A stretch of DNA of 36,775 nucleotides, taken from contig DATFPQ010000044.1 of NCBI GenBank assembly GCA_035264765.1, forward strand, positions 1 through 36,775. The letters are read 5' to 3'. The translations under genes were made by a program, and so were the position numbers. The notes under the pieces were generated by a model. The model saw nothing but the letters and a program-made list of their open reading frames with translations, was not told the DNA's origin and did no database searches. This document shows positions 8,173-16,030 of this stretch, piece after piece (the stretch's first letter is position 1; each line of letters starts with the position of its first letter). The DNA is from DATFPQ01 sp035264765 (GTDB lineage Bacteria > Actinomycetota > Actinomycetes > Actinomycetales > Angustibacteraceae).

Positions 8173-8212
8173 CGACCGGGGTGCGGCGTCCGAGGACGCA
8201 GCACCCCGGTCG
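8173..8212. terminator. Strong hairpin terminator between convergent genes
   Basis: CGACCGGGGTGC and GCACCCCGGTCG, extended by GCGTCC/GGACGC across single mismatches around a GA loop, give a stem of about 18 bp. No U-tract follows, as is common in high-GC actinobacteria. It lies between the phasin stop (8142) and the convergent amidohydrolase stop (8252), so it could end both transcripts. Confidence 0.8.
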
Positions 8213-8251
8213 TCGTCATGTCCCGTACCCGCGCGGCTTGCGGTGGGACGG

Positions 8252-9268
8252 CTACCCGCGGCCGAGCAGCCGGGCCGCGTTGTCGTGCAGGATGGCTCGG
8301 GTTTGCGTGTCGTCCAGGCCGAGCCGCGTCACCGTCCGCACCGGCTCGCGGTCGCCCAGCTCGAAGGGGTGGTCGGTGCCGAGCAGCACGTGCTCGAAGC
8401 CGACGTCCTCGACCAGGTGTCGCAGCAAGGCGGTCGAGAAGACCGCCGTGTCATAGAAGAGGCGGTCGGTCAGCTCGCTCGGTGGGACGGTGGTCGTGTG
8501 GGCCACGTCCTTGCGCTCCCAGCCGAGGTCCAGCCGTCCCCGGAGCGCCGGAAGGCAACCGCCACCGTGGGCGAGGCACAGGTTCAGCCGGTGGCGCTCC
8601 AGCACCCCGCCGAACGCAAGCCGAGCCACCGCGAGCGCCGTCTCCATGGGGTAGCCGACCAGCTGAGGCAGCCAGAAGTCCCGCTGCCGGTGGGCGTCCG
8701 GAACACCGCTCGGGTGGAGGAACACGAACGCCCCCCGCTCGCTGAGGAACGCCCACAGGTCCTCGTTGACGGGGTCGTCCAGGTCCCGGCCGGCCCCCCG
8801 GCTGCCGATCGCCACGCCCGCCATCCCCAGCTCGTCCAGGAGCCGCCGTGCCTCATCGGCCGCTCCGGGCCAGCCGAGTGGCACCGAGCCGAGCGCGAGC
8901 AGCTGCGCCGGTGCCTCGGCGACGTACGCCGCCAGCTCCTCGTTGCCGCGCCCGACGAGCTCGCGGACGAGTGCGGCGTCCTGGGACGTCGACCCGAACA
9001 GGAACGGCGGCAGCGACACCGCGTGCTGCGCGACCCCGACGTCGGCCATCTCCGCCAGGCGGGTACCGACCTGGTGCATGGACCTGGCGAGAGGCAGCGG
9101 GGCCCCCGGCCCGACGCCACTGACCTGGGGGTCCAGCCGCACGACCTCCTGGTCGACGCGGCCGAGGTCGGCGAGCCCGCGTCCCGCGAGCCACTCGAGC
9201 AGCGGCATGGGCATCGCGTGCGCGTGCACGTCGAGTGCAGGGCCTGCGTCAGGCGCGTCCCGGTCCAT
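8252..9268 (-). CDS. Amidohydrolase of the COG2159 (ACMSD/LigJ-like) family, probable decarboxylase or hydratase
   Basis: The 338-residue protein has the amidohydrolase metal motif DVHAHAMP near the N-terminus, a second His region (FVFLHPSG), LCLAHGGGCLPAL, and a C-terminal LLGTDHPFELGD carrying the metal-binding Asp. This is the arrangement of 2-amino-3-carboxymuconate semialdehyde decarboxylase relatives. The family also includes decarboxylases of carboxy-hydroxymuconate semialdehydes and LigJ-type hydratases. The start is ATG at 9268, with GGAG 6 bases upstream; an earlier in-frame ATG would put 34 non-conserved residues first. It is divergent from the ring-cleavage dioxygenase, which fits action on its product. 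Exact reaction is uncertain. Confidence 0.85.
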   Translation of the reverse strand: MDRDAPDAGPALDVHAHAMPMPLLEWLAGRGLADLGRVDQEVVRLDPQVSGVGPGAPLPLARSMHQVGTRLAEMADVGVAQHAVSLPPFLFGSTSQDAALVRELVGRGNEELAAYVAEAPAQLLALGSVPLGWPGAADEARRLLDELGMAGVAIGSRGAGRDLDDPVNEDLWAFLSERGAFVFLHPSGVPDAHRQRDFWLPQLVGYPMETALAVARLAFGGVLERHRLNLCLAHGGGCLPALRGRLDLGWERKDVAHTTTVPPSELTDRLFYDTAVFSTALLRHLVEDVGFEHVLLGTDHPFELGDREPVRTVTRLGLDDTQTRAILHDNAARLLGRG

Positions 9269-9340
9269 GGGTCTCCGTCCGATGTGGGGTGCCCACTCTC
9301 GCGCGTCGCCCGGATCGGCGGAACGGCTGGGTAACCAGCG

Positions 9341-9355
9341 TCCCGCTGGCCGGAA
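9341..9355. promoter_or_regulatory. Putative IclR box, amidohydrolase/ligAB divergent promoter
   Basis: TCCCGCTGGCCGGAA matches TTCCGCTGGTCGGAA at 13 of 15 positions. A small inverted repeat GCTGG-GTAA-CCAGC (9326-9339) lies right beside it. It sits between the divergent starts at 9268 and 9465 and could control both. Confidence 0.55.
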
Positions 9356-9464
9356 GGTGGTGTGGAGCATGGGCGCGCCGCGTGTAGAACCGACCTACGG
9401 CTTGCAGACGGCACCTCGCCGGGAGGTTCCGTGCCGCGATCTGGTCACGGGGGTCGATGACGAC

Positions 9465-9746
9465 GTGAGTCTCTATCAACTGCAACGGTGCGTCTGGGAC
9501 AGCATCCGGGCCGGACAGGTTAGCGGAAGCACCAAGCGCGCCTTCGACGTCGACAGCTACGACCTCACCGAGGACGAGAAGCAGGCGGTGGAGCAGGCCG
9601 ACATCGGCCGGCTCTACCAGATCGGCCTGCATCCGGTGTTGCTGAACGGGTTCTGCCGCGCGTCCGGCTTCTCGCGCAACGAGTACCGCGACATCCTGGA
9701 AGCCTTCGCCGAGCCCGAGGAGAGGAAAGCACGATGGCAGAAGTAG
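9465..9746 (+). CDS. Class III extradiol dioxygenase, small (alpha) subunit, LigA/CarBa type
   Basis: From GTG at 9465 the protein is 93 residues: SLYQLQRCVWDSIRAG, FDVDSYDLTEDEKQAVEQ, DIGRLYQIGLHPVLLNGF, and SRNEYRDILEAF. This is the all-helical LigA-like subunit that caps the active site of protocatechuate 4,5-dioxygenase and of 2'-aminobiphenyl-2,3-diol 1,2-dioxygenase. The ribosome site is weak (GGGG), and a longer form from ATG 9369 is possible, but its extra residues do not look conserved. Its end overlaps the catalytic subunit by 13 bases, so the two are coupled. Confidence 0.85.
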   Translation: MSLYQLQRCVWDSIRAGQVSGSTKRAFDVDSYDLTEDEKQAVEQADIGRLYQIGLHPVLLNGFCRASGFSRNEYRDILEAFAEPEERKARWQK

Positions 9747-10570
9747 TTCTGGCCTACTGCTCGTCACACGCGCCGATGATGTCGGCTGCGCGCGACTCCG
9801 CCCCCGAGGAGCAGCGGAACAACTTCTTCAACGCGCTCGGGTGGATCCAGCAGGAGGCGCAGGCACGTGACGTGCAGGCCGTCGTGGTGCTGGCGAACGA
9901 GCACTTCACCAACTTCTTCCTGGAGAACTTTCCGCAGATCTGCATCGGGCTCGGCGAGCGGAACTGGGGCCCGACGGAGGCCTGGCTCCCCATCGACAAG
10001 GCGTGGATCCCGGGGCATCCCGGCCTGGCCAACCACGTCGCGCGCGAGACGTTGGCCAGTGGCTTCGACCCCGCATTCTCCCATCTGCTGGAGCTCGACC
10101 ACGGCGTCATGACCGTCTACCACGAGCTGGACCAGACGATGCAGCTGCCCCTCGTGCCGATCGTGCAGAACTGCGCGGTGCAGCCGCTCATGCCGGTGCG
10201 CCGCAGCTACGAGTTCGGCCAGGCACTCGGCGCGGCCATCCGGTCCTACGAGGGGCTGCAGCGTGTCGCCCTGGTAGGTGCCGGCGGGTTGTCACACTGG
10301 ATCGGCACGCCCCGCGTGGGTGACATCGCCGAGGACTTCGACCGCTGGTTCCTGGACAAGCTGGAGAGCGGCGACCTCAGTGACGTCCTGGACCTGCCGG
10401 ACGACGAGCTGGAGCTGGCCGGCAACGGGGCCCACGAGATTCGTAGCTGGCTTGCCGTAGCGGGCGCGGTGGCGCCCACACCGGCGAAGACGCTGGCGTA
10501 CGAGCCCGTCTACCCGTGGATCACCGGGATGGCGGTGTCACACTTCGCGACGCCCAGCGCCCCCGGGTGA
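9734..10570 (+). CDS. Class III extradiol ring-cleavage dioxygenase, catalytic (beta) subunit, LigB/CarBb type
   Basis: The 278-residue protein has the LigB-fold iron ligands: a His in SSHAPMM near residue 12, a His in NEHFTNFF near residue 56, and a Glu in GAHEIRSW near residue 236. GLSHWIGTP holds the probable catalytic His near the centre. The enzyme opens a catechol-type ring next to one hydroxyl with Fe(II) and O2. Family members attack protocatechuate, gallate, 2,3-dihydroxyphenylpropionate or aminobiphenyldiol, so substrate is open. A nearby QsuB-like enzyme could supply protocatechuate. The next steps could be the divergent decarboxylase, the hydrolase at 972 and the hydratase at 12791. 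Confidence 0.88.
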   Translation: MAEVVLAYCSSHAPMMSAARDSAPEEQRNNFFNALGWIQQEAQARDVQAVVVLANEHFTNFFLENFPQICIGLGERNWGPTEAWLPIDKAWIPGHPGLANHVARETLASGFDPAFSHLLELDHGVMTVYHELDQTMQLPLVPIVQNCAVQPLMPVRRSYEFGQALGAAIRSYEGLQRVALVGAGGLSHWIGTPRVGDIAEDFDRWFLDKLESGDLSDVLDLPDDELELAGNGAHEIRSWLAVAGAVAPTPAKTLAYEPVYPWITGMAVSHFATPSAPG

Positions 10571-10625
10571 GGTCGCACTGACCGGGGCGCGCTGTGTGAC
10601 CTTCGTCGCGCGTCGACATCCAGCG

Positions 10626-10640
10626 GGCCGTCCAGCGGAA
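10626..10640. promoter_or_regulatory. IclR-box-like sequence in a convergent gap
   Basis: The minus strand reads TTCCGCTGGACGGCC, 12 of 15 to the box. It lies between two convergent stops (10570 and 10689), where an operator is not expected. It may be a relic, or a chance match, and serves as a caution about the motif's specificity. Confidence 0.25.
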
Positions 10641-10688
10641 GCTGCGCGCCGCAGGACGAGGCTCTGACGACTGCCGGTGGACATCGAC

Positions 10689-11540
10689 TCAGCGGTACTC
10701 GAAGAAACCGCGGCCGGTCTTGCGGCCGAGCAGGCCGCCCTCCACCATGCGCAGCAGCAGCGGTGGCGCGGCGTACAGCGGCTCCTTGAACTCGGCGTAC
10801 ATGGAGGCGGCGACGGCGGCGGTCGTGTCCAGGCCGATCAGGTCGGTGAGCGCCAAGGGGCCCATGGGGTGAGCGCAACCGGCGACCATGGCGGTGTCGA
10901 CGTCCGCCGCGCTCGCCATGCTGGACTCGACCATGCGGATGGCCGAGAGCAGGTAGGGGATCAGCAGCGCGTTGACTACGAAGCCGGCCCTGTCGTGCGC
11001 CACGATGGTCTGCTTGCCCAGTCGGCCGGCGGCGAACTGTTGCGCGCGGTCAAGGGCCTCCGCTGAGGTCAGCAGGCTCGGCACGAGCTCCACCAGGGGC
11101 AGCACCGGTGCCGGGTTGAAGAAGTGCACTCCGAGCACCCGCTCCGGGCACCTGGTCACCGCGGCAAGCTGCATGATTGGGATGGACGAGGTGTTGCTCG
11201 CCAGCACGGCGTTCTCGTCGACGAGCTCGCCTAGAACGGTGAAGACCTCGGCCTTGGCCCGCACGTCCTCGACGATCGCCTCGATCACGATGTCCCGGTC
11301 GGCGAGGTCCTCGTACTTCGTGGTGAACCGAACCCGGTCGAGGGCGGCGGCGCGCTCCTCCTCGGCCAGCTTGCCGACCTTGACGGCCTTCGCCATGGAG
11401 CCCTCCAGGCGCCGCCGGCTGCCGTCGACCAGGTTCTCGTCGGCCTCGCGCAGCACCACGTCGCAGCCGCTCCGGGCGGCCACCTCCGCGATGCCCGCAC
11501 CCATGATGCCGCCGCCGACGACCCCCACTGCCTCTGACAT
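10689..11540 (-). CDS. 3-hydroxybutyryl-CoA (3-hydroxyacyl-CoA) dehydrogenase
   Basis: The 283-residue protein has an N-terminal NAD site (VGVVGGGIMGAGIAEVAARS), the NTSSIP loop, the catalytic-His segment VHFFNPAPVLPLVELV, and the C-terminal dimer domain with HPMGPLALTDLIGLD and GRKTGRGFFEY. Length and motifs are those of single-domain HBD/FadB2 enzymes, which interconvert (S)-3-hydroxybutyryl-CoA and acetoacetyl-CoA. ATG at 11540 has GGAGG 4 bases before it; a much longer open frame upstream is not coding. Its place amid ring-cleavage genes is unexpected for a classical meta pathway but fits one ending at 3-hydroxybutyryl-CoA. Confidence 0.92.
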   Translation of the reverse strand: MSEAVGVVGGGIMGAGIAEVAARSGCDVVLREADENLVDGSRRRLEGSMAKAVKVGKLAEEERAAALDRVRFTTKYEDLADRDIVIEAIVEDVRAKAEVFTVLGELVDENAVLASNTSSIPIMQLAAVTRCPERVLGVHFFNPAPVLPLVELVPSLLTSAEALDRAQQFAAGRLGKQTIVAHDRAGFVVNALLIPYLLSAIRMVESSMASAADVDTAMVAGCAHPMGPLALTDLIGLDTTAAVAASMYAEFKEPLYAAPPLLLRMVEGGLLGRKTGRGFFEYR

Positions 11541-11625
11541 GCATCCTCCACCAAGGTCCGGTCCCACCACGCCGCATGGCGCCGCGACGAGTGTGCCGCA
11601 CGACACAGCCCGCGACGGCACTCCT

Positions 11626-11659
11626 TCCCACTGGCCGGATCGCGATCCACTGGGTGGAA
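11626..11659. promoter_or_regulatory. Two IclR-box-like palindromes, hbd/MBL divergent promoter
   Basis: TCCCACTGGCCGGAT (11626-11640) and ATCCACTGGGTGGAA (11645-11659) each match the box at 11 of 15; the second has TCCAC/GTGGA arms around TGG. They lie 19 bases apart between divergent starts at 11540 and about 11700. They are weaker matches than the others, but the paired arrangement resembles 18555-18594. Confidence 0.4.
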
Positions 11660-11693
11660 GGGCATTGCCAAGACCAAGCACCTGCGTCAGCGT

Positions 11694-12716
11694 GTGGCCA
11701 TGTCGGCGTCCGAGGTCGCGCCGGGGGTCTTCCGGCTGGTCCTGCCGCTGGGCATCCACGGCATCCCTAGTGTCAACGCATACCTGCTCGTGGACGAGAA
11801 CGGCGACACGCTCGTGGACTGCGGGATCTCCGTGGAGAACTCGGGGCAGCCCGGCTCGGGAGACGACGGCACGAGCTACCTGCAGGCCAGGCTGGTCGAG
11901 TGCGGCAGCTCGCTGGAGCGGCTCGCCCGGCTGGTGGTGACCCACGCCCACATCGACCACTTCGGGCTGGCGGGGGAGGTGGTGCGCCGGAGCGATGCCG
12001 ACTTGTGGATGCACGGCGAGAGCCGACGGGACATCGCCAAGTACGAGGACCCCGCCAGCGCGGTGGAGCTGCGGCAGTCGATGCTTGCGGATCATGGCCT
12101 GTACGGGACGGAGCTCGAGGAGGCGTCGAGCGGACTCCGGCGGTGGATGCCGGTCATGCCCTCGATCGGGCGTCCGACGAAGGAGCTCCGGGGCGGTGAG
12201 GCGTTCGCCGCGTCCGGCCGCCGCTGGGAGGTCGTCCCGACCCCCGGCCACTCCCCCGGCCACGTCTGCCTGTGGTCCGCCGGCGACCGGCTGCTGTGCT
12301 CGGGTGACCACTTGCTGAAGGGCATTCTTCCCCCGGTGACCTTCGAGCGGGGTTTCGAGGCTGACCCGATGGGCTCGTACCTGGCCTCGCTCGACACCGT
12401 CCGCGAGCTGGCCCCGGAGCGCGTGCTGCCCGGTCACGGCGAGGTGTTCGCCGACGGAGCCGCACGCGCCCAGGCCATCGAGCGCAGCAAGCGACGCCGG
12501 CTGGAGCAGGTGCGCGACCTGCTCGCCGCCGGGGACCGCACTGTGGCCGAGCTGACCAGCGAGCTCTTCCGGCAGCAGCTGACCAGCGCCCAGCTCCACT
12601 TCGCGATGGCGGAGGTCCTGGCGTACCTCGCCTACCTCGAGGCGCGGGGCATGGCGCACCGACTCACCCGCCGCGGCGGTGGCTTCCTCTGGCGCGGGGG
12701 CCCGCCGTCCGCCTAG
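11694..12716 (+). CDS. MBL-fold metallo-hydrolase with C-terminal winged-helix-like region
   Basis: The protein (340 residues from GTG 11694; ATG 11700 is an equal choice) has the metallo-beta-lactamase motif THAHIDHFG, a further metal His in TPGHSPGHVCLW, the bridging Asp in CSGDHLL, and the last His in LPGHGEVF. The final 80 residues (RSKRRRLEQVRDLL, TVAELTSELF, LAYLAYLEARG) look like a small helical/winged domain common in this subgroup. Such proteins include thioesterases and lactone or glutathione-thioester hydrolases. In this cluster a thioesterase or ring-product hydrolase is possible. No clear ribosome site is seen. Substrate unknown. Confidence 0.85.
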   Translation: MAMSASEVAPGVFRLVLPLGIHGIPSVNAYLLVDENGDTLVDCGISVENSGQPGSGDDGTSYLQARLVECGSSLERLARLVVTHAHIDHFGLAGEVVRRSDADLWMHGESRRDIAKYEDPASAVELRQSMLADHGLYGTELEEASSGLRRWMPVMPSIGRPTKELRGGEAFAASGRRWEVVPTPGHSPGHVCLWSAGDRLLCSGDHLLKGILPPVTFERGFEADPMGSYLASLDTVRELAPERVLPGHGEVFADGAARAQAIERSKRRRLEQVRDLLAAGDRTVAELTSELFRQQLTSAQLHFAMAEVLAYLAYLEARGMAHRLTRRGGGFLWRGGPPSA

Positions 12717-12733
12717 CTGGACGCGCTCGGCCG

Positions 12734-12748
12734 TTTCGCTGGGCGGGA
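12734..12748. promoter_or_regulatory. Putative IclR box, hydratase promoter
   Basis: TTTCGCTGGGCGGGA matches the box at 12 of 15. It lies 42 bases before the hydratase start, in the short gap after the MBL gene. Confidence 0.45.
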
Positions 12749-12790
12749 GAGTCCTTGTAGCACTCGCGACGCGGGGAGCAGCGTCCCCTC

Positions 12791-13594
12791 GTGACCCGAG
12801 ACCGACACGTTGAGCTGGCCGACGCGCTGTGGTCGGCGGAGCAGTCCCGCACCCCCATCGCGCCCCTCACCGAGCAGTACCCGGACCTCGTCATCGAGGA
12901 CGCCTACGCCATCCAGGGCATCAACGTCCAGCGCCGCCGGGACGCCGGGGCGCGGGTCATCGGACGCAAGGTGGGGCTCACCTCCAAGCCGATGCAGCAG
13001 GTGCTGGGCGTCGACGAGCCGGACTACGGCGTCCTGCTCGACGACATGTACGTCGAGGAGGGTGACCTGATCGACCTCGACCGGCTCCTCCAGCCCCGCA
13101 TCGAGGCGGAGATGGCCTTCGTGCTCGCCGAGGACCTCGTCGGGCCCGGCGTGACGAGCGGCCGCGCCCTCGCCGCGATGGCCGGCGTGCTGCCCGCGCT
13201 GGAGATCGTCGACAGCCGCGTGGCGGACTGGCGGATCAAGCTCGTCGACACGGTCTCGGACAACGCCTCCTGCGGCCTGCTCACCGTCGGCGGACGGCTG
13301 ACTCCGGTGCAGGGCCTGGATCTGCGTCTGCTCGGGATGGCCCTGTCGCGGAACGGCGAGATCATCGACACGGGTGCTGGCGCGGCCGCTCTGGGCAACC
13401 CAGCACGGTGCGTGGCCTGGCTGGCGAACACCCTCGCCAAGTTCGGGCAGTACCTGCACGCCGGCGACGTGATCCTTCCGGGGGCGGTCCACAAGATGGT
13501 CCCCGTGCAGCCCGGGGACGTCTTCCGCGCGGAGTTCGCCTCCATCGGTGCCGTGACCGCCACGTTCTCGCGTGCCTCCGGAGCCGCAGCATGA
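12791..13594 (+). CDS. 2-hydroxypenta-2,4-dienoate hydratase (2-keto-4-pentenoate hydratase; MhpD/DmpE/XylJ family)
   Basis: The 267-residue protein belongs to the hydratase/decarboxylase family. It has GRKVGLTSKPMQQVLGVDEPDYG near residues 57-79, the metal-site segment RIEAEMAFVL, ALEIVDSR, and LGNPARCVAWLANTLA. The family adds water to 2-hydroxypenta-2,4-dienoate to give 4-hydroxy-2-oxovalerate; the close homologue 4-oxalocrotonate decarboxylase cannot be excluded. It starts at GTG with GGGGAG upstream and ends with an ATGA overlap to the NDH-2 frame. The next classical enzymes, the aldolase and acylating acetaldehyde dehydrogenase, are not in the window. Confidence 0.9.
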   Translation: MTRDRHVELADALWSAEQSRTPIAPLTEQYPDLVIEDAYAIQGINVQRRRDAGARVIGRKVGLTSKPMQQVLGVDEPDYGVLLDDMYVEEGDLIDLDRLLQPRIEAEMAFVLAEDLVGPGVTSGRALAAMAGVLPALEIVDSRVADWRIKLVDTVSDNASCGLLTVGGRLTPVQGLDLRLLGMALSRNGEIIDTGAGAAALGNPARCVAWLANTLAKFGQYLHAGDVILPGAVHKMVPVQPGDVFRAEFASIGAVTATFSRASGAAA

Positions 13595-14951
13595 CGGGGC
13601 GCCATCGCGTCGTCGTGGTCGGCGGCGGGTTCGGCGGCCTCTACACGACCCGTGCACTGGCCGACGTCCCGGTCGACATGACGCTCGTGACCGGACCGAC
13701 CACCACCTCCTCCAGCCCCTGCTGTACGAGGTCGCCACCGGCCTGCTCTCCGAGGGCATGATCGCCCCCGCGCTCCGCGGCATCCTCAAGCACCAGGTGA
13801 ACGTGCGGCCGATCCTGGGCGACGTCGAGCCGATGGACCTCCACGCGCGGACGGTCACGGCGACCGCCCCGCACGGCGTGGGCCACGTTCTCGAGTACGA
13901 CACGCTGGTCGTCGCGGCCGGCGCGACCCACGCGTACTTCGGTCACGACGAGTGGGCGGCGTTCGCTCCCGGCATGAAGACTCTCGAGGACGCGCGCGGG
14001 CTGTGCAGCCGGATCCTCGGCGCCTTCGAGATGGCCGAGCTCGCCACTGACCCTGCCGAGCGGGCCGCCTGGCTCACCTTCGTGGTCGTCGGCGCGGGCC
14101 CCACCGGCGTCAAGCTCGTGGGCCAGGTGGCCGAGCTGGCGCACCGGGTGCTCGTCAGCGACTACCGCGCGATCGATCCCCCCGACGCGCGCATCCTCCT
14201 GCTGGACGCCGCGCCCGCGGTGCTCGGACCGTTCGACCCGAAGCTCCAGCGCTACACGCGGAAACGCCTCCGGCACATGGGTGTCGAGGTACAGGTCAGC
14301 ACGGCGGCTCTCGACATGGACGAGGAGTCCATCACCGTGCGCGGCCCCGACGGTGACCGGCGGATCGCGGCGCGCACGAAGATCTGGGCTGCGGGCGTGA
14401 AGGCGTCCCGGCACGCCAGGCTGCTCGCCGATGCCACGGGTGCGGAGCTGGACCGGGCCGGGCGCGTGGCGCTGCTCCCGGACTGCTCCCTCCCTGGGCA
14501 CCCCCAGGTGTACGCCATCGGCGACATGGCGTCCCTGAACGGGCTGCCAGGCGTGGCCCAGCCGGCGATGCAGGAGGGCAAGTACGTCGCGTCGAGGATC
14601 GCCGCCCGGGTGCGGGGGCGGGCGTCGTCGGACCAGCCCTTCAAGTACTTCGACAAGGGCAGCATGGCGACGATCGGGCGGTTCCGGGCCGTCGCGGACG
14701 CCTTTGGCATGAGGCTCACCGTCCCACCGGCGTTCGGCGCTTGGGCGTTCATCCACGTTCTTTACCTCGTCGGCTGGGGGCACCGGTTCGGCACGTTGTA
14801 CCACTGGGCCTGGTCATTGTTGCTTACCCGCAACCGCGGTCAGCGACTCATCACCATCGACCAGGTCCACCGTCCGGCGTCAGCTCGGCGCTCCGCCGCG
14901 GACGTCGACGACGTGTCGCAGGACCACCCCACGTCGCGTTCGGCGTCCTGA
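13591..14951 (+). pseudogene. ndh: Type II NADH dehydrogenase (NDH-2), frameshifted
   Basis: ATG 13591 opens a frame with the FAD motif VVVVGGGFGGLYTTRAL up to about 13688. The protein then continues one frame over as DRTDHHLLQPLLYEVATG, the standard NDH-2 quinone/FAD segment, through the second dinucleotide motif (FVVVGAGPTGVKLVGQ) and YAIGDMASL to a membrane-anchoring C-terminus (FIHVLYLVGWGHRFGT) and stop at 14951. One base is missing at about 13688/13689. Intact length would be about 453 residues. NDH-2 passes electrons from NADH to quinone at the membrane. Either a true inactivating deletion or a sequencing error; a decayed cydB next door favours decay. Confidence 0.85.
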
Positions 14952-14957
14952 GGACCG

Positions 14958-15447
14958 GTCGCGGCACGGCGGCTGTTCGGGGCCACCTTCGCCCTCTCCT
15001 CGCTTCTGACGCCGTTCTTCCTCGGCTGCGTCGCCGGCGGTGTGGCCTCGTGCCGCGTGCCGCCCGGGATCGCCCGGGGCAACGTGCTCACGAGCTGGCT
15101 GAACCCGACGTCGATCCTCGGGGGAGCCCTCGCGGTCGGCACCTGCGCCTACCTCGCGGCGGTCTTCCTGACTGCCGACGCGCGCCGCGAGGGCCTGACC
15201 GAGATGGCCCAGCAGTTCCGTGCGAAGGCGCTGTGCTTGCCGTGGCCGGGGTCGTGTGGGGATGGGCGCTGGCTCAGTACCCCTACGTGCTCCTGCCGGA
15301 CCTCACGATCCCGCAGGCCGCAGCGGCGCCGGCCACGCAGCGTACGTGCTCGCCGTCGGTGCCGTCCTGCTGGTCCCCGCTCTGGTGTTCCTCTACGCGC
15401 TGTTCCAGCGCAGCGAGCACGAGGAGCGCGAGACCGCCCCCGCGTAG
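14958..15447 (+). pseudogene. cydB: Cytochrome bd oxidase subunit II (CydB) C-terminal remnant, multiply frameshifted
   Basis: Translation after the NDH-2 stop gives LFGATFALSSLLTPFFLG, then NVLTSWLNPTSILGG, TCAYLAAVFLTADARREG and FRAKAL. It then shifts frame near 15228 to VWGWALAQYPYVLLPDLTI, and shifts again near 15340 to AYVLAVGAVLLVPALVFLYA and stop at 15447. These are consecutive segments of the C-terminal half of CydB, a membrane subunit of the bd-type quinol oxidase. The N-terminal half and cydA are absent, and both shifts look like single-base deletions. The piece is clearly non-functional. With the broken ndh it marks a lost respiratory locus. Confidence 0.85.
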
Positions 15448-15453
15448 CGCGAG

Positions 15454-16008
15454 TCAGGGAACCCGGATGCGCAGGATCTCGGCGAGCTCCCCGGCGGCCT
15501 CGCGGACGTCGCGTCGCGGTAGGCATACCCGCACGTGGGCCCTGCGATAGGACGCCGCCCGGGCCCGGAACAGATCCTGTACCTGCCACGGCTTACGGCT
15601 GTGGATGAGTGGTCGGGTGGACGCGAGCTGCGGCAACTGGCCCACCATCACCGACCACGGCGTGTAGAGGTGGACGACGAGCGCCCGGGCGAGCAGGGTC
15701 TCGGTGTTGGCCGGCTGCGCGAACGCCCCACCGCCCAGGGCGATGACCGACGGCGGACCGTCCAGGACGTTGAGAACGGTGCGCCGCTCCAGGGCCCGGA
15801 AGACCGGCTCCCCCTCGGCAAAGAGCTCGGGAATCGACCGGCCGGAACGCTGCTCGATCAGGACGTCGGTGTCGACGAAGGGCCGGTCGAGCAGCTCGGC
15901 GAGGGCGCGGCCCACGGTGGTCTTGCCGACACCCATGAACCCGACGACGGCGACCGGACGAGCCAGGAACCGGCTGTGCGCCTCGGCGTGCCCGGCGACG
16001 GCGAGCAT
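15454..16008 (-). CDS. Shikimate kinase-like protein
   Basis: From ATG 16008 the protein is 184 residues. It has the P-loop GFMGVGKTT, the shikimate-binding VDTDVLIE, a FR segment, the ALGGGAF loop, the lid region STRPLI, and the late LFRARAASYRRAH arginine/tyrosine helix. These are the AroK landmarks, so ATP-dependent 3-phosphorylation of shikimate is likely. A GGAGGAGG site directly upstream selects ATG 16008; GTG 16029 is possible but lacks one. It is alone, without aroB/aroC/aroQ, beside an Lrp regulator and PHA genes. Shikimate-kinase-like domains also serve as acyl-CoA sensors in BoxR-type regulators, so a non-anabolic role remains possible. Confidence 0.75.
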   Translation of the reverse strand: MLAVAGHAEAHSRFLARPVAVVGFMGVGKTTVGRALAELLDRPFVDTDVLIEQRSGRSIPELFAEGEPVFRALERRTVLNVLDGPPSVIALGGGAFAQPANTETLLARALVVHLYTPWSVMVGQLPQLASTRPLIHSRKPWQVQDLFRARAASYRRAHVRVCLPRRDVREAAGELAEILRIRVP

Positions 16009-16030
16009 TTCCTCCTCCGGCAGGCCCACG

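Noticed and set aside
10689..12659. N-terminally extended 656-residue form of the 3-hydroxybutyryl-CoA dehydrogenase
   Set aside because: The extension runs antisense through the MBL gene and lacks motifs; a GGAGG site and the NAD motif define the start at 11540.
13680..13700. Programmed frameshift in ndh
   Set aside because: No slippery heptamer or clear downstream structure is visible, and the neighbouring cydB is plainly decayed, so mutation or error is simpler.
7391..16008. XRE regulator and shikimate kinase as two halves of a split BoxR
   Set aside because: They are about 8 kb apart on opposite strands, each is complete for its own family, and no benzoyl-CoA (box) genes are present.
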